Source: Streptomyces flaveus (lineage in GTDB: Bacteria; Actinomycetota; Actinomycetes; Streptomycetales; Streptomycetaceae). From it: a stretch of DNA of 64,000 nt. Positions 53,862 through 62,694 of the stretch are shown piece after piece. Under the pieces are notes generated by a model. That model was not told the DNA's origin, ran no database searches, and was given only the letters and a program-made list of their open reading frames with translations. The position numbers and the translations under genes are program-made. How positions within the stretch are numbered: position 1 is the first letter of the stretch; each line of letters begins with the position of its first letter. The stretch is from contig NZ_BMPQ01000002.1 of assembly GCF_014647675.1 (NCBI RefSeq), positions 683,222 through 747,221 of the forward strand. The letters are read 5' to 3'.

Positions 53862-54133
53862 GCCTTCGCACCGCGTCGGACGACCTCGGCGACGAGTCCG
53901 CCGAGGGTCAGGGAGGCCAGCGGCTCGATGTCGGTGTCCGGGATCTCCACGCCGAACCGCGACTCCAGCCGCAGGGTGAGCTCGATCAGGCTCAGTGAGT
54001 CCACATCCAGCCCGCCGACGGTCACCGGGCTCTCGTCCGTGATGCCGTCGCGGCTCGTCAGGATGTTCATCTCGTCGATGACAGAGGTCAGGACGAACTC
54101 GCGGATCTCGTCTTCCAAGGTTGATGTACTCAT
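53858..54133 (-). CDS. Acyl carrier protein (first of two)
   Basis: A 90-residue ACP with the phosphopantetheine serine in DVDSLSLIELTLRLE. ATG 54133 with GGAGA about 8 nt upstream; in-frame ATGs at 54148 and 54160 lack this. It begins the PKS part of the operon after a 126-154 bp gap containing a repeat element. Confidence 0.9.
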   Translation of the reverse strand: MSTSTLEDEIREFVLTSVIDEMNILTSRDGITDESPVTVGGLDVDSLSLIELTLRLESRFGVEIPDTDIEPLASLTLGGLVAEVVRRGAKA

Positions 54134-54160
54134 GATCAGAATCTCCATTGAGGGGTTCAC

Positions 54161-54286
54161 GTGAGTGAGTTGAGCCCCGAAGGGGCGCGGGGCTGTGACA
54201 TGTGCGGCTCCGCCGCGATGGGGGTCCCCCCGCTCGAGCGCAGCCGAGAGTGGGGGAGCGACCAGCCACGACGTGCCCGCAGCCGA
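54161..54286. repeat. Streptomyces-type intergenic repeat inside the operon
   Basis: The gap between the ligase and ACP genes carries GGGGCGCGGGGCTGTGACATG and the palindromic core GGGGGTCCCCCCGCTCGAGC...GAGAGTGGGGGAGCGACCAGCC, typical of dispersed Streptomyces intergenic repeats. The hairpin may tune expression of the downstream PKS genes. It is the only real gap in an otherwise overlapping gene array. Confidence 0.6.
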
Positions 54287-55714
54287 CTAACAACCGGCGC
54301 TACCCTGGCTCACCCAGCGGAGCGCTGCCGCATCGCGGACCAGCTTCCCGTTGGACGTACGAGGCAAGGCCTCCAGGACCCGTATCACCCGCGGCAGCTT
54401 GTAGTCGGCCAGCCGCTCCCGGCACCAGCGCAGCAGCTCCTCGGCGGAGGGAGGCTCCTGCCCGTCCGCGACCGCGACGTACGCCTCGGTCATGCCCTCG
54501 TGGACCAGGACCGCCTGCTCGACCGCCGGGTGCTCGCGGATCACGTTCTCGACTTCGGTGAGGTCCACCTTGAGCCCGCCGATCACGACGAGGGAGTCGG
54601 CGCGGCCGTGCAGCCGGACCGCTCCGGTGCCGTCCACCGTGGCCCGGTCGCGGGTGTGCAGCCAGCCGTCCGCGTACTGCGTACCGCCCGAGTCGAAGAG
54701 GTACGGCGACTCCTCGAGGGCGACGTCCAGTTCGCCCTTGTGCTCCCGCAGCACCACACCCGGTGCGGCCCGGCCGACCGATGGCCGCGATGTGCCGCCG
54801 GCGTCCATGGCGACGACTCCGGTCTCCGTGGTCCCGTAAGACTCGCCGACGGGCACGCCGTACCGTTCGGCGAACCGTGCCGCGATGGCCGGAGGCATCA
54901 GCTCGCCGCCCGACACCGCGACCCGCAGCTCGGGCAGTTCGGGGGGATCGATGGCGGCGGCGAGCAGTTCGTAGTGCATCGGCACCCCGAACAGGGCCGT
55001 GATCCGGTGCTCCACCGCGGTGCGCAGGATGTCGCGCGCCGAGACCCGGGGCGCGAAGACCACACAGACACCGGCCGCCAGCGAATGCAGCAGACCGGCG
55101 ATCAGACCGAAGCTGTGCGCAGTCGAACTGAGCAGCAGCAGCCGGTCGCCCTCCCCCGGCATCCCGAGGATCGCGGCGAACCGTTCCACCTCGGCGGCGA
55201 GCGAGCGGGCAGTCCTGCCGATCACTTTCGGCTTCCCGGTGGAGCCCGAGCTGAACTGGACAAGCCGGTGTCCGGTGGTGGCGGCCCGGCCGGTGCCACG
55301 GCACTCGGTGACGACCTCGTACTCGGGCCGGAAACCGAACGTCGCCCGGACGTTGACGCCGGCGCTGACCATGAACTGCGGCCGGCAGGACGCGCAGAGC
55401 GCCTCCACCTCGGCCGGTTTGAGCCGGAAGTCGAAGAGCAGCACCTGGGCGCCCAGCCGCCACAGCGCGAGCAGCACCTCGACCTGGGTGAAGCTGGGCG
55501 GTGTCCGCAGGCCCACCGTGCTGCCAGGACCGATGCCGTATCCGGCGAACACCGCGGCCTGCTTGGCGACCCGTTCCCGCAACTCGCCCCGGGTGACGGT
55601 CTCCTGCTGGTGCGTCAGATACGGCAGGCCGTCGTCCCGTGCGTCGAACAGCCGCTGGACGAAAGGACCCATCTCGTCGTCCGCGTCATCCACGAGGTCC
55701 ACTGGCTCGCCCAT
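54287..55714 (-). CDS. Acyl-activating AMP-ligase (probable aryl-ACP ligase)
   Basis: A 475-residue ANL enzyme: LVQFSSGSTGKPKVIG (A3), GESYGTTETGVVAMD (A5), WLHTRDRATVDG (A7) and the catalytic lysine in RTSNGKLVRD near the C-terminus. It starts at 55714 with a TGATG overlap of the DHQ synthase stop. Neighbouring ACP genes suggest it activates 3-amino-4-hydroxybenzoate (made by the two upstream enzymes) and loads it onto an ACP as PKS starter. Specificity is inferred from context. Confidence 0.85.
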   Translation of the reverse strand: MGEPVDLVDDADDEMGPFVQRLFDARDDGLPYLTHQQETVTRGELRERVAKQAAVFAGYGIGPGSTVGLRTPPSFTQVEVLLALWRLGAQVLLFDFRLKPAEVEALCASCRPQFMVSAGVNVRATFGFRPEYEVVTECRGTGRAATTGHRLVQFSSGSTGKPKVIGRTARSLAAEVERFAAILGMPGEGDRLLLLSSTAHSFGLIAGLLHSLAAGVCVVFAPRVSARDILRTAVEHRITALFGVPMHYELLAAAIDPPELPELRVAVSGGELMPPAIAARFAERYGVPVGESYGTTETGVVAMDAGGTSRPSVGRAAPGVVLREHKGELDVALEESPYLFDSGGTQYADGWLHTRDRATVDGTGAVRLHGRADSLVVIGGLKVDLTEVENVIREHPAVEQAVLVHEGMTEAYVAVADGQEPPSAEELLRWCRERLADYKLPRVIRVLEALPRTSNGKLVRDAAALRWVSQGSAGC

Positions 55715-56937
55715 CAGACCTCCTTGCAGAACTCGCCGATCGGCAGGCCCACATGGCGCTTGTCCTGGGCCAGATAGCCGAGCAGTTCGTCGCCGGTCTG
55801 CAGTTCGGTGACGTTGAGGACCTTCCCTCCCGGGCCGAGCACCCGTACGTGCCAGTCGTCCTGCACCGTCAGGCTGACCAGCTGTCCGTCCTCGGCGTGG
55901 GTGCGGATCTCGAGGAGCGGCCGGGATTCGAGTTTGGCCCGGCCGACCACGACCCGCCGGGTGCGGCCATCGGCGCCGACCGCCAGCAGGGCCATCCCGG
56001 AGCCGACCTCGCTCAGGTAGCTGGTGCGGTTGTCGGGCCCCAGCGTGTACGAGTGCAGGGCACCGGCGTTGACCCGGAACGGCCTGGTCGGCATGTACGG
56101 CAGCGGGTGGGTCTCGCTGCAGCAGAGCACGAACCCGGAGGAGTACGAGCCGACGAGGATGCCCTCGTCCTCGTCGAAGTGCGAGCAGGTGTCCACGCAG
56201 ACCCGGTCGCCGAGCCCGACGTGCCGGATGCTCTCCACGGTCAGCGTGGACAGCTCCAGCTGGGGTGTGGTGGCCTCCAGCAGCCGTGCCAGCGCGAACA
56301 CCTCGTCGGCACTGCGGGGCGCGTAAAGGATGCCGTCCGAGCCGCGCTCGAGAACGTCGAAGACGATCGCGGCCTCCTCCAGGTCGTCGACGACGGTCAC
56401 CAGCTTGCCGTCGGCGGAGTCCGCTGCGGCGAGCACGATCTCCAGAGGGATCTTGGTCGGGTCGGCGAAGTGGATGACGGTGTACGGCAGCGCCACGGCG
56501 CCCGCGCACGACAGCTGCAGGGTGCGGTCGTCCCGTACGTCGATGAGGCCGACGACGGGCGTGCCACCGGCGGCACGGTTGTCGGCGGCGAGCGCGTCCA
56601 GCTCGTCCTGGGTGCTGAACTGCCGCAGCAGGACGTCGATTCCGGCTCCGGCCGGGGAGGTGGCGTCGACCGAGGACTTCGTCTCCTTGGCACCCTTGGG
56701 GTCCTTGGCATCCTTCGTGCCCCCGGTGCCCTGCACCTCCTTGTCGCCCGGCTTCTTCGCGCCGGCCGTGGCCGGACTCGCGGCGACCAGCACCCGGGTG
56801 ATGGTCGGGGGCAGCGTTCCGAGCAGCTCGGCATCGGTGGCCAGGACCCCGGCCATCCGGGTGTGGATGGCCGCGTCCACCACTGCCTGGAGCTGCGGCC
56901 GTGGGACTTCACGGAGATCGATCCACGCGAACCTCAT
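55714..56937 (-). CDS. DHQ synthase II-like enzyme (GriH type, 3-amino-4-hydroxybenzoate synthesis)
   Basis: A 407-residue archaeal-type 3-dehydroquinate synthase II family protein, beginning MRFAWIDLREVPRPQLQ, with SPLAYEV-like elements absent but the family end GHVGLPIGEFCKEV-like pattern (KRHVGLPIGEF). In grixazone and cremeomycin clusters GriH/CreH-type enzymes convert the aldolase product to 3-amino-4-hydroxybenzoate. Residues about 55-98 form a Lys/Gly/Thr-rich low-complexity insertion (GAKKPGDKEVQGTGG...) that I would not expect in this family. Start overlaps the aldolase stop (ATGA). Confidence 0.88.
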   Translation of the reverse strand: MRFAWIDLREVPRPQLQAVVDAAIHTRMAGVLATDAELLGTLPPTITRVLVAASPATAGAKKPGDKEVQGTGGTKDAKDPKGAKETKSSVDATSPAGAGIDVLLRQFSTQDELDALAADNRAAGGTPVVGLIDVRDDRTLQLSCAGAVALPYTVIHFADPTKIPLEIVLAAADSADGKLVTVVDDLEEAAIVFDVLERGSDGILYAPRSADEVFALARLLEATTPQLELSTLTVESIRHVGLGDRVCVDTCSHFDEDEGILVGSYSSGFVLCCSETHPLPYMPTRPFRVNAGALHSYTLGPDNRTSYLSEVGSGMALLAVGADGRTRRVVVGRAKLESRPLLEIRTHAEDGQLVSLTVQDDWHVRVLGPGGKVLNVTELQTGDELLGYLAQDKRHVGLPIGEFCKEV

Positions 56938-57800
56938 GCGACACCTGCTCCGATCGTCGAGTAATGAGTCATGCCCATGCCATTAGTCGTTCCGTCTGGA
57001 TGCGTCGCCTGCCCGGTGTCCCCCGGCGTGGTGCCGTCCGCGCCGCGGCCGTGCACGACCGCGGCGAGCCCGGCCACCAGAGAGGTGGGTGAGGGGGCCG
57101 AGAAGATCCGGCGACCGACGGCCAGCCCCTGACAGCCGGAGGCCATCACCGCGGTGCCGTACTCGATGAGGTCGGAGCCGTCCGGCGGCCCTCCGGCCGC
57201 CAGGACGGGGATGGGGCTGTGCGCCACCACCTCGGCCATCCGCTCGAGCGGCAGAGCGACAGAGGTCTTCACCATGTCGGCACCCAGGTCCGCGGCGACA
57301 TTGACCAGATGTGCGAGGAGGGCGGGATCGCGCGGGTTCTCGATCCGGGGGCCCCGCGGGTAGATCATCGCAATCAGCGGCATGCCCCAGTCGTCGCAGG
57401 AGCGGGCCACCGCCCCCAGATCCGCGAGCTGCTGGCCCTCGGTGTCCGAGCCGATGTTCACATGGACGCTGACCGCGTCCGCGCCGAGCCGCAGCGCCTC
57501 CTCGACGTCGCCGACCAGCACCTTGGCATCGACATCGGCGGAGCAGGCGGTGCTGGCGCTCAGGTGCACCACCAGCGCGCAGCTTCTGATGACCTCCGGC
57601 GCGAGGGCACGGGCACGTCCTTTGTGGACGATGATCCCGTCGGCCCCGCCGGCCACCAGCGCCCGCAACAGATCGTCCCATTGGCCGGCGGGGACGAGCG
57701 GGCCGTCCGACACGCTGTGGTCGAGCGGGACGAACAGGTATCGGCCATCACCCGCCAACGACAGTCTTCGTAGACGCAATGGCTTGCCAGTTTTCAGCAT
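56934..57800 (-). CDS. Aldolase, 2-amino-4,5-dihydroxy-6-one-heptanoate phosphate-forming (GriI type)
   Basis: A 288-residue class I aldolase of the ADH synthase/DeoC-LacD family: FVPLDHSVSDGP, DGIIVHKGRARA (Lys) and DMVKTSVALPL (Schiff-base Lys region). GriI/CreI-type enzymes condense aspartate semialdehyde with dihydroxyacetone phosphate for 3-amino-4-hydroxybenzoate. I place the start at ATG 57800, which has GGGAGGG 10 nt upstream; an in-frame ATG at 57962 is too early compared with relatives of about 275 aa. First gene of the operon. Confidence 0.88.
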   Translation of the reverse strand: MLKTGKPLRLRRLSLAGDGRYLFVPLDHSVSDGPLVPAGQWDDLLRALVAGGADGIIVHKGRARALAPEVIRSCALVVHLSASTACSADVDAKVLVGDVEEALRLGADAVSVHVNIGSDTEGQQLADLGAVARSCDDWGMPLIAMIYPRGPRIENPRDPALLAHLVNVAADLGADMVKTSVALPLERMAEVVAHSPIPVLAAGGPPDGSDLIEYGTAVMASGCQGLAVGRRIFSAPSPTSLVAGLAAVVHGRGADGTTPGDTGQATHPDGTTNGMGMTHYSTIGAGVA

Positions 57801-58386
57801 GAATAATGCGCCCTCCCAGCCCAAAGGCTGCATGGCAAAGGTCCGGCAGCGACTTCGATCGAACACTTCGGAAAGCCGAACAGCATCATCCCGTTTGGGG
57901 TTCCGGTGTCCGAAAAACGAGGGTCGTAGAACTTTCAAGTTCGATCCCGCGTAAGCATTCATGGACGATCTCCGGTTGGCAAGATGCGATAACCGATGAA
58001 TTTCTATGCCGTAACCTGCATTAATATTGATAGGGAATTGACAGGAATGACAGGGTTGACGGCGTCGAGGTGTGGTGATCGTGGGGGTTTTGTGCAGTAA
58101 ATCACCAGAAGGTGGGTGCAGTGTGCTGCATATGCACCGAGGCGGCCTCTCCCTGCCCGCAGCCGCATCGAGGCCCTATTTGTTGATGCCACGTGTCAAC
58201 GAGTTCTTATTCTTTCGTGGATCCCGGCGACCTTGTTCGGTAAATCGGACGAGGCGGCAACCTTGTTGGAATTGAATTCCCGGGATTAGGGTGACAGGCG
58301 CACTCCGGTTCGTGTTACATGCGAGGCCGTCCCCCACCTGGACCCGGACCGTTCCCCCGCTCCGGGCGTACCGGAAGTGATCCCCC
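57801..58386. promoter_or_regulatory. 586-bp divergent noncoding region upstream of the diazo-type operon
   Basis: No protein-like ORF is seen. It is locally AT-rich (CATTAATATTGATAGGGAATTGAC), as expected for a promoter region. It must hold the operon promoter (minus) and the MHS transporter promoter (plus). A triple direct repeat is annotated separately. Confidence 0.5.
58039..58062. repeat. Three 9-bp-spaced TGACAGG direct repeats
   Basis: TGACAGGAA, TGACAGGGT and TGACGGCG follow one another with 9-bp period. They lie about 240-260 bp upstream of the first gene of the diazo-type operon and about 325 bp upstream of the MHS gene. Direct repeats of this sort in operon promoters are candidate activator sites. 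Confidence 0.5.
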
Positions 58387-59739
58387 ATGCCCGATTCGAC
58401 TTCCAAGACCGTTCCCGAGACCGCCGGCCCCAGACCGGCCGCGGCACCATCGGCGGCAGCGAAGGGCCAGTCGTCGCGGGTCGCCGTCGCGAGCCTGGTC
58501 GGCACCACGATCGAGTACTACGACTTCGCCGTGTACGGCACCGCCGCCGCGCTCGTCCTCGGACCCGCCTTCTTCCCCTCCGGCAATGCCACCGCTTCCT
58601 CCCTGGCCGCGTTCCTCACGTTCGCCGCGGCCTTCCTCTCCCGCCCCCTCGGCGTCGTACTGTTCGGCACGATCGGTGACCGGCTGGGCCGTCGGCAGGC
58701 CCTGGTCATCTCGCTGTTGCTGATGGGCGTGGCGACGGTCGGCGTCGGACTGCTGCCGACGTACGAGTCCGCCGGACTCCTCGCTCCCGTACTGCTGGTG
58801 ACGCTCCGTCTGCTGCAGGGCGTGAGCATGGGCGGTGAGTGGGGCGGGGCGGTGCTGCTCGCCGCGGAGCACGCCCCGCCCGGGCGCCGCGCGCTGTACG
58901 CCGCCATCCCGAATGTCGGCCCGTCGCTCGGCTTCCTGCTGTCCACCGCTGTCATCCTGCCCACCCTCAACATCGCGGGCCAGGACGGCTTCGCGGACGG
59001 TGCCTGGCGGATCCCGTTCCTGCTCAGCATCGTGCTCTTCGTGATCGGCCTGTGGGTGCGGTCGACGGTCTCCGAGTCACCTGTGTTCAGCTCGGCGGCC
59101 GGCCCTACGACACCCGCACCTGTGTCCCGTTTTCCGCTCGGTACGCTCCTCAAGCAGCACCCCGGCCGCCTGCTGCTCGGCACCGGCGCGGCGATCGGCG
59201 GCTCGGCCGTCTACTACCTGACGATCGTCTACAGCCTGTCGTACGCGCCGCAGTCGCTCGGCATCCCCCGGAACACGATGCTGACCGCCGCGAGCATCGG
59301 CGCGGCGGCCGGAATCGCCGTCACCCTCCCGGTCGCCAGGCTGGCCGACCGGATCGGCCGCCGCCCCGTGATGCTCACCGGAGCCATCGGCAGTGTGGTG
59401 TGGGCCGTGCCGATGTACGCCTCGCTGAGTTCACGCAACGCCCTGGTGATCACCGGCGCCTACACCGTCGGACTCATGCTGCTGGCGCTGATGTTCTCCC
59501 CCATGGCGGCCTTCCTCGCCGAACTCTTCCCCGCCCGCCTGCGCTACACCGGAGCCTCCGCCACCTTCATCCTCGCCAACACCCTCGGCGGCGGCTTCGC
59601 CCCGAGCATCGCCACCTGGCTGAACAGCCACTGGGACTCCCCGCTCGTCCTCGGCTTCTACACCGGCGGGCTCTGCCTGCTGAGTCTCCTGTGCCTGCTC
59701 GCCCTGCCGGAGACCCGCGACGACGAGTTCGGTTCCTGA
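58387..59739 (+). CDS. MHS-family MFS transporter
   Basis: A 450-residue metabolite:H+ symporter-type protein with 12 predicted segments: GTTIEYYDFAVYGTAAAL, the loop motif GDRLGRRQALVISL (G-D-x-x-G-R-R), and ARLADRIGRRPVML in the second half. Members transport shikimate, citrate, alpha-ketoglutarate or proline/betaine. It faces away from the diazo-type operon. A supply of an aromatic or dicarboxylate precursor is possible but not shown. Confidence 0.9.
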   Translation: MPDSTSKTVPETAGPRPAAAPSAAAKGQSSRVAVASLVGTTIEYYDFAVYGTAAALVLGPAFFPSGNATASSLAAFLTFAAAFLSRPLGVVLFGTIGDRLGRRQALVISLLLMGVATVGVGLLPTYESAGLLAPVLLVTLRLLQGVSMGGEWGGAVLLAAEHAPPGRRALYAAIPNVGPSLGFLLSTAVILPTLNIAGQDGFADGAWRIPFLLSIVLFVIGLWVRSTVSESPVFSSAAGPTTPAPVSRFPLGTLLKQHPGRLLLGTGAAIGGSAVYYLTIVYSLSYAPQSLGIPRNTMLTAASIGAAAGIAVTLPVARLADRIGRRPVMLTGAIGSVVWAVPMYASLSSRNALVITGAYTVGLMLLALMFSPMAAFLAELFPARLRYTGASATFILANTLGGGFAPSIATWLNSHWDSPLVLGFYTGGLCLLSLLCLLALPETRDDEFGS

Positions 59740-59829
59740 CCGGCTGACGGTTCGTGCTCCTGCCCCACCCAGGCCGGTGTCCGCGGCAAACCGCATGCAC
59801 CGGAGTGCTCCCAGTGCCACCGAAGAGAG

Positions 59830-59958
59830 TCACTGCGGCCGTTGAGCTACTGGAGGGTTCGCCCGGTCCATGAGGGGGTCGACGGAGATGAAACGCCCAA
59901 TGCCGGGGGCGTACTCGCGTGAAGGAAACGCTGCCGTCGTTGTCCTGAACGACGTGGT
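59830..59958 (-). pseudogene. Fragment of an RHS-repeat protein
   Basis: The minus strand reads REYAPGIGRFISVDPLMDRA, the conserved RHS core sequence (xYYDPxxGRFxSxDP), then ends at 59830. Upstream sequence degenerates. It is a small relic of an Rhs/YD-repeat toxin gene. Confidence 0.6.
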
Positions 59959-60228
59959 GTCCGCCGCCGAGGCCGACTCAGCCCGCCGCCGCCGGCGCGT
60001 CATTGCGGTCCGGTTCGGTCGGATGCCGGGCAGGGGCCGGCGGATGCGGGGCAGGAGCACCGGGCTCCGCATGGCGTACGCCGCTGGGGGTGGCGTACCC
60101 CTTGACTTCACCCCGGTTCCCGCGTCACATTCCTGACTCTGCATCAGAAACGGGGCACCGGGGCCCTTCGTGTTCCCGGGCAGCACAGCACGGCCTCCCT
60201 TTCCCTGACCAGACTGGAGAGACCTGCC

Positions 60229-62037
60229 ATGTCCACCCACGCCGATCCCGTCAGACGTACGTCGCTCTCCGCCCCTTCGCGCCGCCGTGTGATCGGTGCC
60301 GCCGGCGCCGGGCTCGCCCTCGCCGGCGGGCTGCCGTATCCCGGCGGCCCCTACGCCAACGCCGCCGACGCCGCCGACCTGCCCCTCCTCGGCACGTACG
60401 ACGTCGTGGTCGTCGGCTCCGGAGTCGCCGGCATGACGGCCGCGCTCACCGCCGCCAAGCAGGGCCTGACGTGCGTCGTCGTGGAGAAGGCGGCCACCTT
60501 CGGCGGCTCGGCGGCCCGTTCCGGCGCGGGCATCTGGATCCCGAACAACTCCGTCATCCTGACCGCCGGGGTGCCCGACACCCCGGCGAAGGCCGCCACC
60601 TACCTCGCGGCCGTGGTCGGCGACGACGTCCCGGTCGACCGGCAGAAGGCCTTCCTCGACCATGGGCCCGCCATGCTCTCCTTCGTCATGGCCAACAGCC
60701 CGCTGCGCTTCCGGTGGATGGAGGGCTACAGCGACTACTACCCGGAGTTGCCCGGCGGGCTGGCGCAAGGCCGTTCCATCGAGCCCGACCAGCTCGACGG
60801 GAACATCCTGGGTGCGGAGCTGGCCCGCCTGAACCCGGCGTACATGACGGTCCCCGCCGGCATGGTCGTCTTCAGCGCCGACTACAAGTGGCTCGTCCTT
60901 TCCGCGGTCAGCGCGAAGGGGCTCGCCGTGGCCACCGAGTGCCTGGCCCGGGGGACGAAGGCGGCGCTGCTGGGCCAGAAGCCACTCACCATGGGGCAGT
61001 CACTGGCGGCGGGGCTGCGCGCCGGACTGCTCACGGCCGACGTGCCCGTGTGGCTGAACACGCCGCTGACCGATCTGTACAGGGAGAACGGCGCCGTCAC
61101 CGGCGCGGTCGTCACCAGGAACGGCGTACCCGGACTGCTGCGTGCCCGCCGGGGCGTCATCGTCGGCTCGGGCGGCTTCGAGCACAACGCGGCCATGCGC
61201 GAGCGGTACCAGGAGCAGCCGATCGGCACCCAGTGGACGGTCGGCGCCAAGGAGAACACCGGCGACGGTATCCGGGCCGGTGAACGGGCAGGCGCGGCGC
61301 TGGAATTGATGGACGACGCGTGGTGGGGCCCTGCGATCCCGCTCCCCGGCCAGCCGTACTTCTGCCTCGCCGAACGCACCCTGCCCGGCGGGCTCCTCGT
61401 CAACGCGGCCGGAGCGCGCTTCGTCAACGAGGCCGCCCCGTACAGCGATGTCGTGCACACCATGTACGACCGCGACACCCCGAACGCCTCGCACATCCCC
61501 GCCTGGCTGATCGTCGACCAGAACTACCGCAACCGCTACCTCTTCAAGGACGTGGCGCCGACCTTCGTGTTCCCCGACGCCTGGTACGAGTCGGGCGCCG
61601 TCCACAAGGCGTGGACACTGGACGCGCTGGCCACCTCGATCGGCGTACCCGCGGCCGCTCTGCGCGCCACCGTCGACCGCTTCAACTCCCTTGCCAGGAG
61701 CGGCGACGACACCGACTTCGGGCGCGGCGACAGCGCGTACGACCACTACTACACGGACCCCTCCGTCCGCCCCAACTCCGGCCTGGCACCGCTGTGGCTG
61801 GCCCCCTACTACGCCTTCCGGATCGTTCCGGGCGACCTCGGTACCAAGGGCGGTCTGCTCACCGACGCCCGGGCGAGGGTTCTCAGCCCGGACGGCTCGG
61901 TGATCCCTGGGCTGTACGCGGCGGGAAACGCCAGCGCCGCCGTCATGGGCCGCAGTTACGCGGGCGCGGGCTCGACGATCGGACCCGCGATGACGTTCGG
62001 GTACATCGCGGCACGGGACATCGCGGCGCGCAGGTGA
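60229..62037 (+). CDS. Tat-secreted FAD-dependent oxidoreductase (fumarate reductase/KstD-like)
   Basis: A 602-residue flavoprotein. The Tat signal is PSRRRVIGAAGAGLALAGGL near residue 17-37. FAD binding: TYDVVVVGSGVAGMTAALTAA; a second FAD motif GGSAARSGAGIWIPNNS; a C-terminal substrate/FAD region GLYAAGNASAAVMGRSYAGAG. The fold matches 3-ketosteroid dehydrogenases and fumarate reductase-like enzymes. Exported, so it acts outside the membrane. GGAGAG lies 7-8 nt upstream of ATG 60229. Substrate unknown. Confidence 0.9.
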   Translation: MSTHADPVRRTSLSAPSRRRVIGAAGAGLALAGGLPYPGGPYANAADAADLPLLGTYDVVVVGSGVAGMTAALTAAKQGLTCVVVEKAATFGGSAARSGAGIWIPNNSVILTAGVPDTPAKAATYLAAVVGDDVPVDRQKAFLDHGPAMLSFVMANSPLRFRWMEGYSDYYPELPGGLAQGRSIEPDQLDGNILGAELARLNPAYMTVPAGMVVFSADYKWLVLSAVSAKGLAVATECLARGTKAALLGQKPLTMGQSLAAGLRAGLLTADVPVWLNTPLTDLYRENGAVTGAVVTRNGVPGLLRARRGVIVGSGGFEHNAAMRERYQEQPIGTQWTVGAKENTGDGIRAGERAGAALELMDDAWWGPAIPLPGQPYFCLAERTLPGGLLVNAAGARFVNEAAPYSDVVHTMYDRDTPNASHIPAWLIVDQNYRNRYLFKDVAPTFVFPDAWYESGAVHKAWTLDALATSIGVPAAALRATVDRFNSLARSGDDTDFGRGDSAYDHYYTDPSVRPNSGLAPLWLAPYYAFRIVPGDLGTKGGLLTDARARVLSPDGSVIPGLYAAGNASAAVMGRSYAGAGSTIGPAMTFGYIAARDIAARR

Positions 62038-62240
62038 TTCGTCAACCGCTCAGGTACCTTCTCCAGCCTCTGATTCTGGCTCTTCGGACTCCAGCGGAGT
62101 CACTTGAGGACTGTTCTGTCCCTTGAAGCCTGTCCTGATGGTGATCGCACCGGGCCGCGTACGGCCACTGGGAGAACGTCCCATTCACCCGCTCCCCCGT
62201 CCCGAACTCGCGCATGTCACCGGACACCCGGACAGCGCAG

Positions 62241-62276
62241 AGCCCCCGCCGGCCATGATGGAGACTGACGGGGGCT
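62241..62276 (+). terminator. Terminator downstream of the FAD oxidoreductase
   Basis: AGCCCCCG (62241-62248) and CGGGGGCT (62269-62276), an 8-bp GC stem with a 20-nt loop, followed by CTTCGACTGG. It lies in the 321-bp noncoding gap before the convergent HTH gene. The rest of the gap shows nothing. Confidence 0.55.
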
Positions 62277-62358
62277 CTTCGACTGGCGTGTTTCGGCTTG
62301 GCTGATCGCTGTCCCACAGCGCGCCGAAACGTCACCCCAGGGCCGACAGTGGCGCCGG

Positions 62359-62694
62359 TCAGGCAACGTGCGGGTCCGCCCCCCGCAGAATGCAGAGATC
62401 GTCACCGAAGACCGCGGAGATCTGGATACTGCCGCCCAGCGCCTCCACGTAGCGCGCAATCGCCTCCACCGTGGAGACCTCGCCCCGTTCGATCTGCGAC
62501 ACCCTGCTCTTGGTGACCCCCATCCGCTCGGCCAGCTCGGCCTGGGTCAGTGCCAGCGCCGCGCGCCGGTCGGCCAGCCGGTGGCCGTCGATGTACGCCT
62601 GGTTCCGCTTCCGGGCCCGTGCCACCTCCTCCTCGCCACCGGCCCCGGACACCACCTCGGCCCGGACATCGCTCCACTTCCGGTAACCCGTCAT
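62359..62694 (-). CDS. XRE-family HTH antitoxin (HigA-like)
   Basis: A 111-residue protein. The HTH is at about 45-75: LTQAELAERMGVTKSRVSQI. The ATG at 62694 overlaps the toxin stop (ATGA), and GGAG is upstream. It is the antitoxin of the neighbouring RelE/HigB-type gene; order toxin-then-antitoxin is the HigBA arrangement. It probably represses its own promoter upstream of the toxin. Confidence 0.85.
   Translation of the reverse strand: MTGYRKWSDVRAEVVSGAGGEEEVARARKRNQAYIDGHRLADRRAALALTQAELAERMGVTKSRVSQIERGEVSTVEAIARYVEALGGSIQISAVFGDDLCILRGADPHVA

Noticed and set aside
58387..59739. MHS transporter as part of the diazo-type operon
   Set aside because: It is divergent, separated by 586 bp, and the family imports common metabolites; the link is possible but unsupported.
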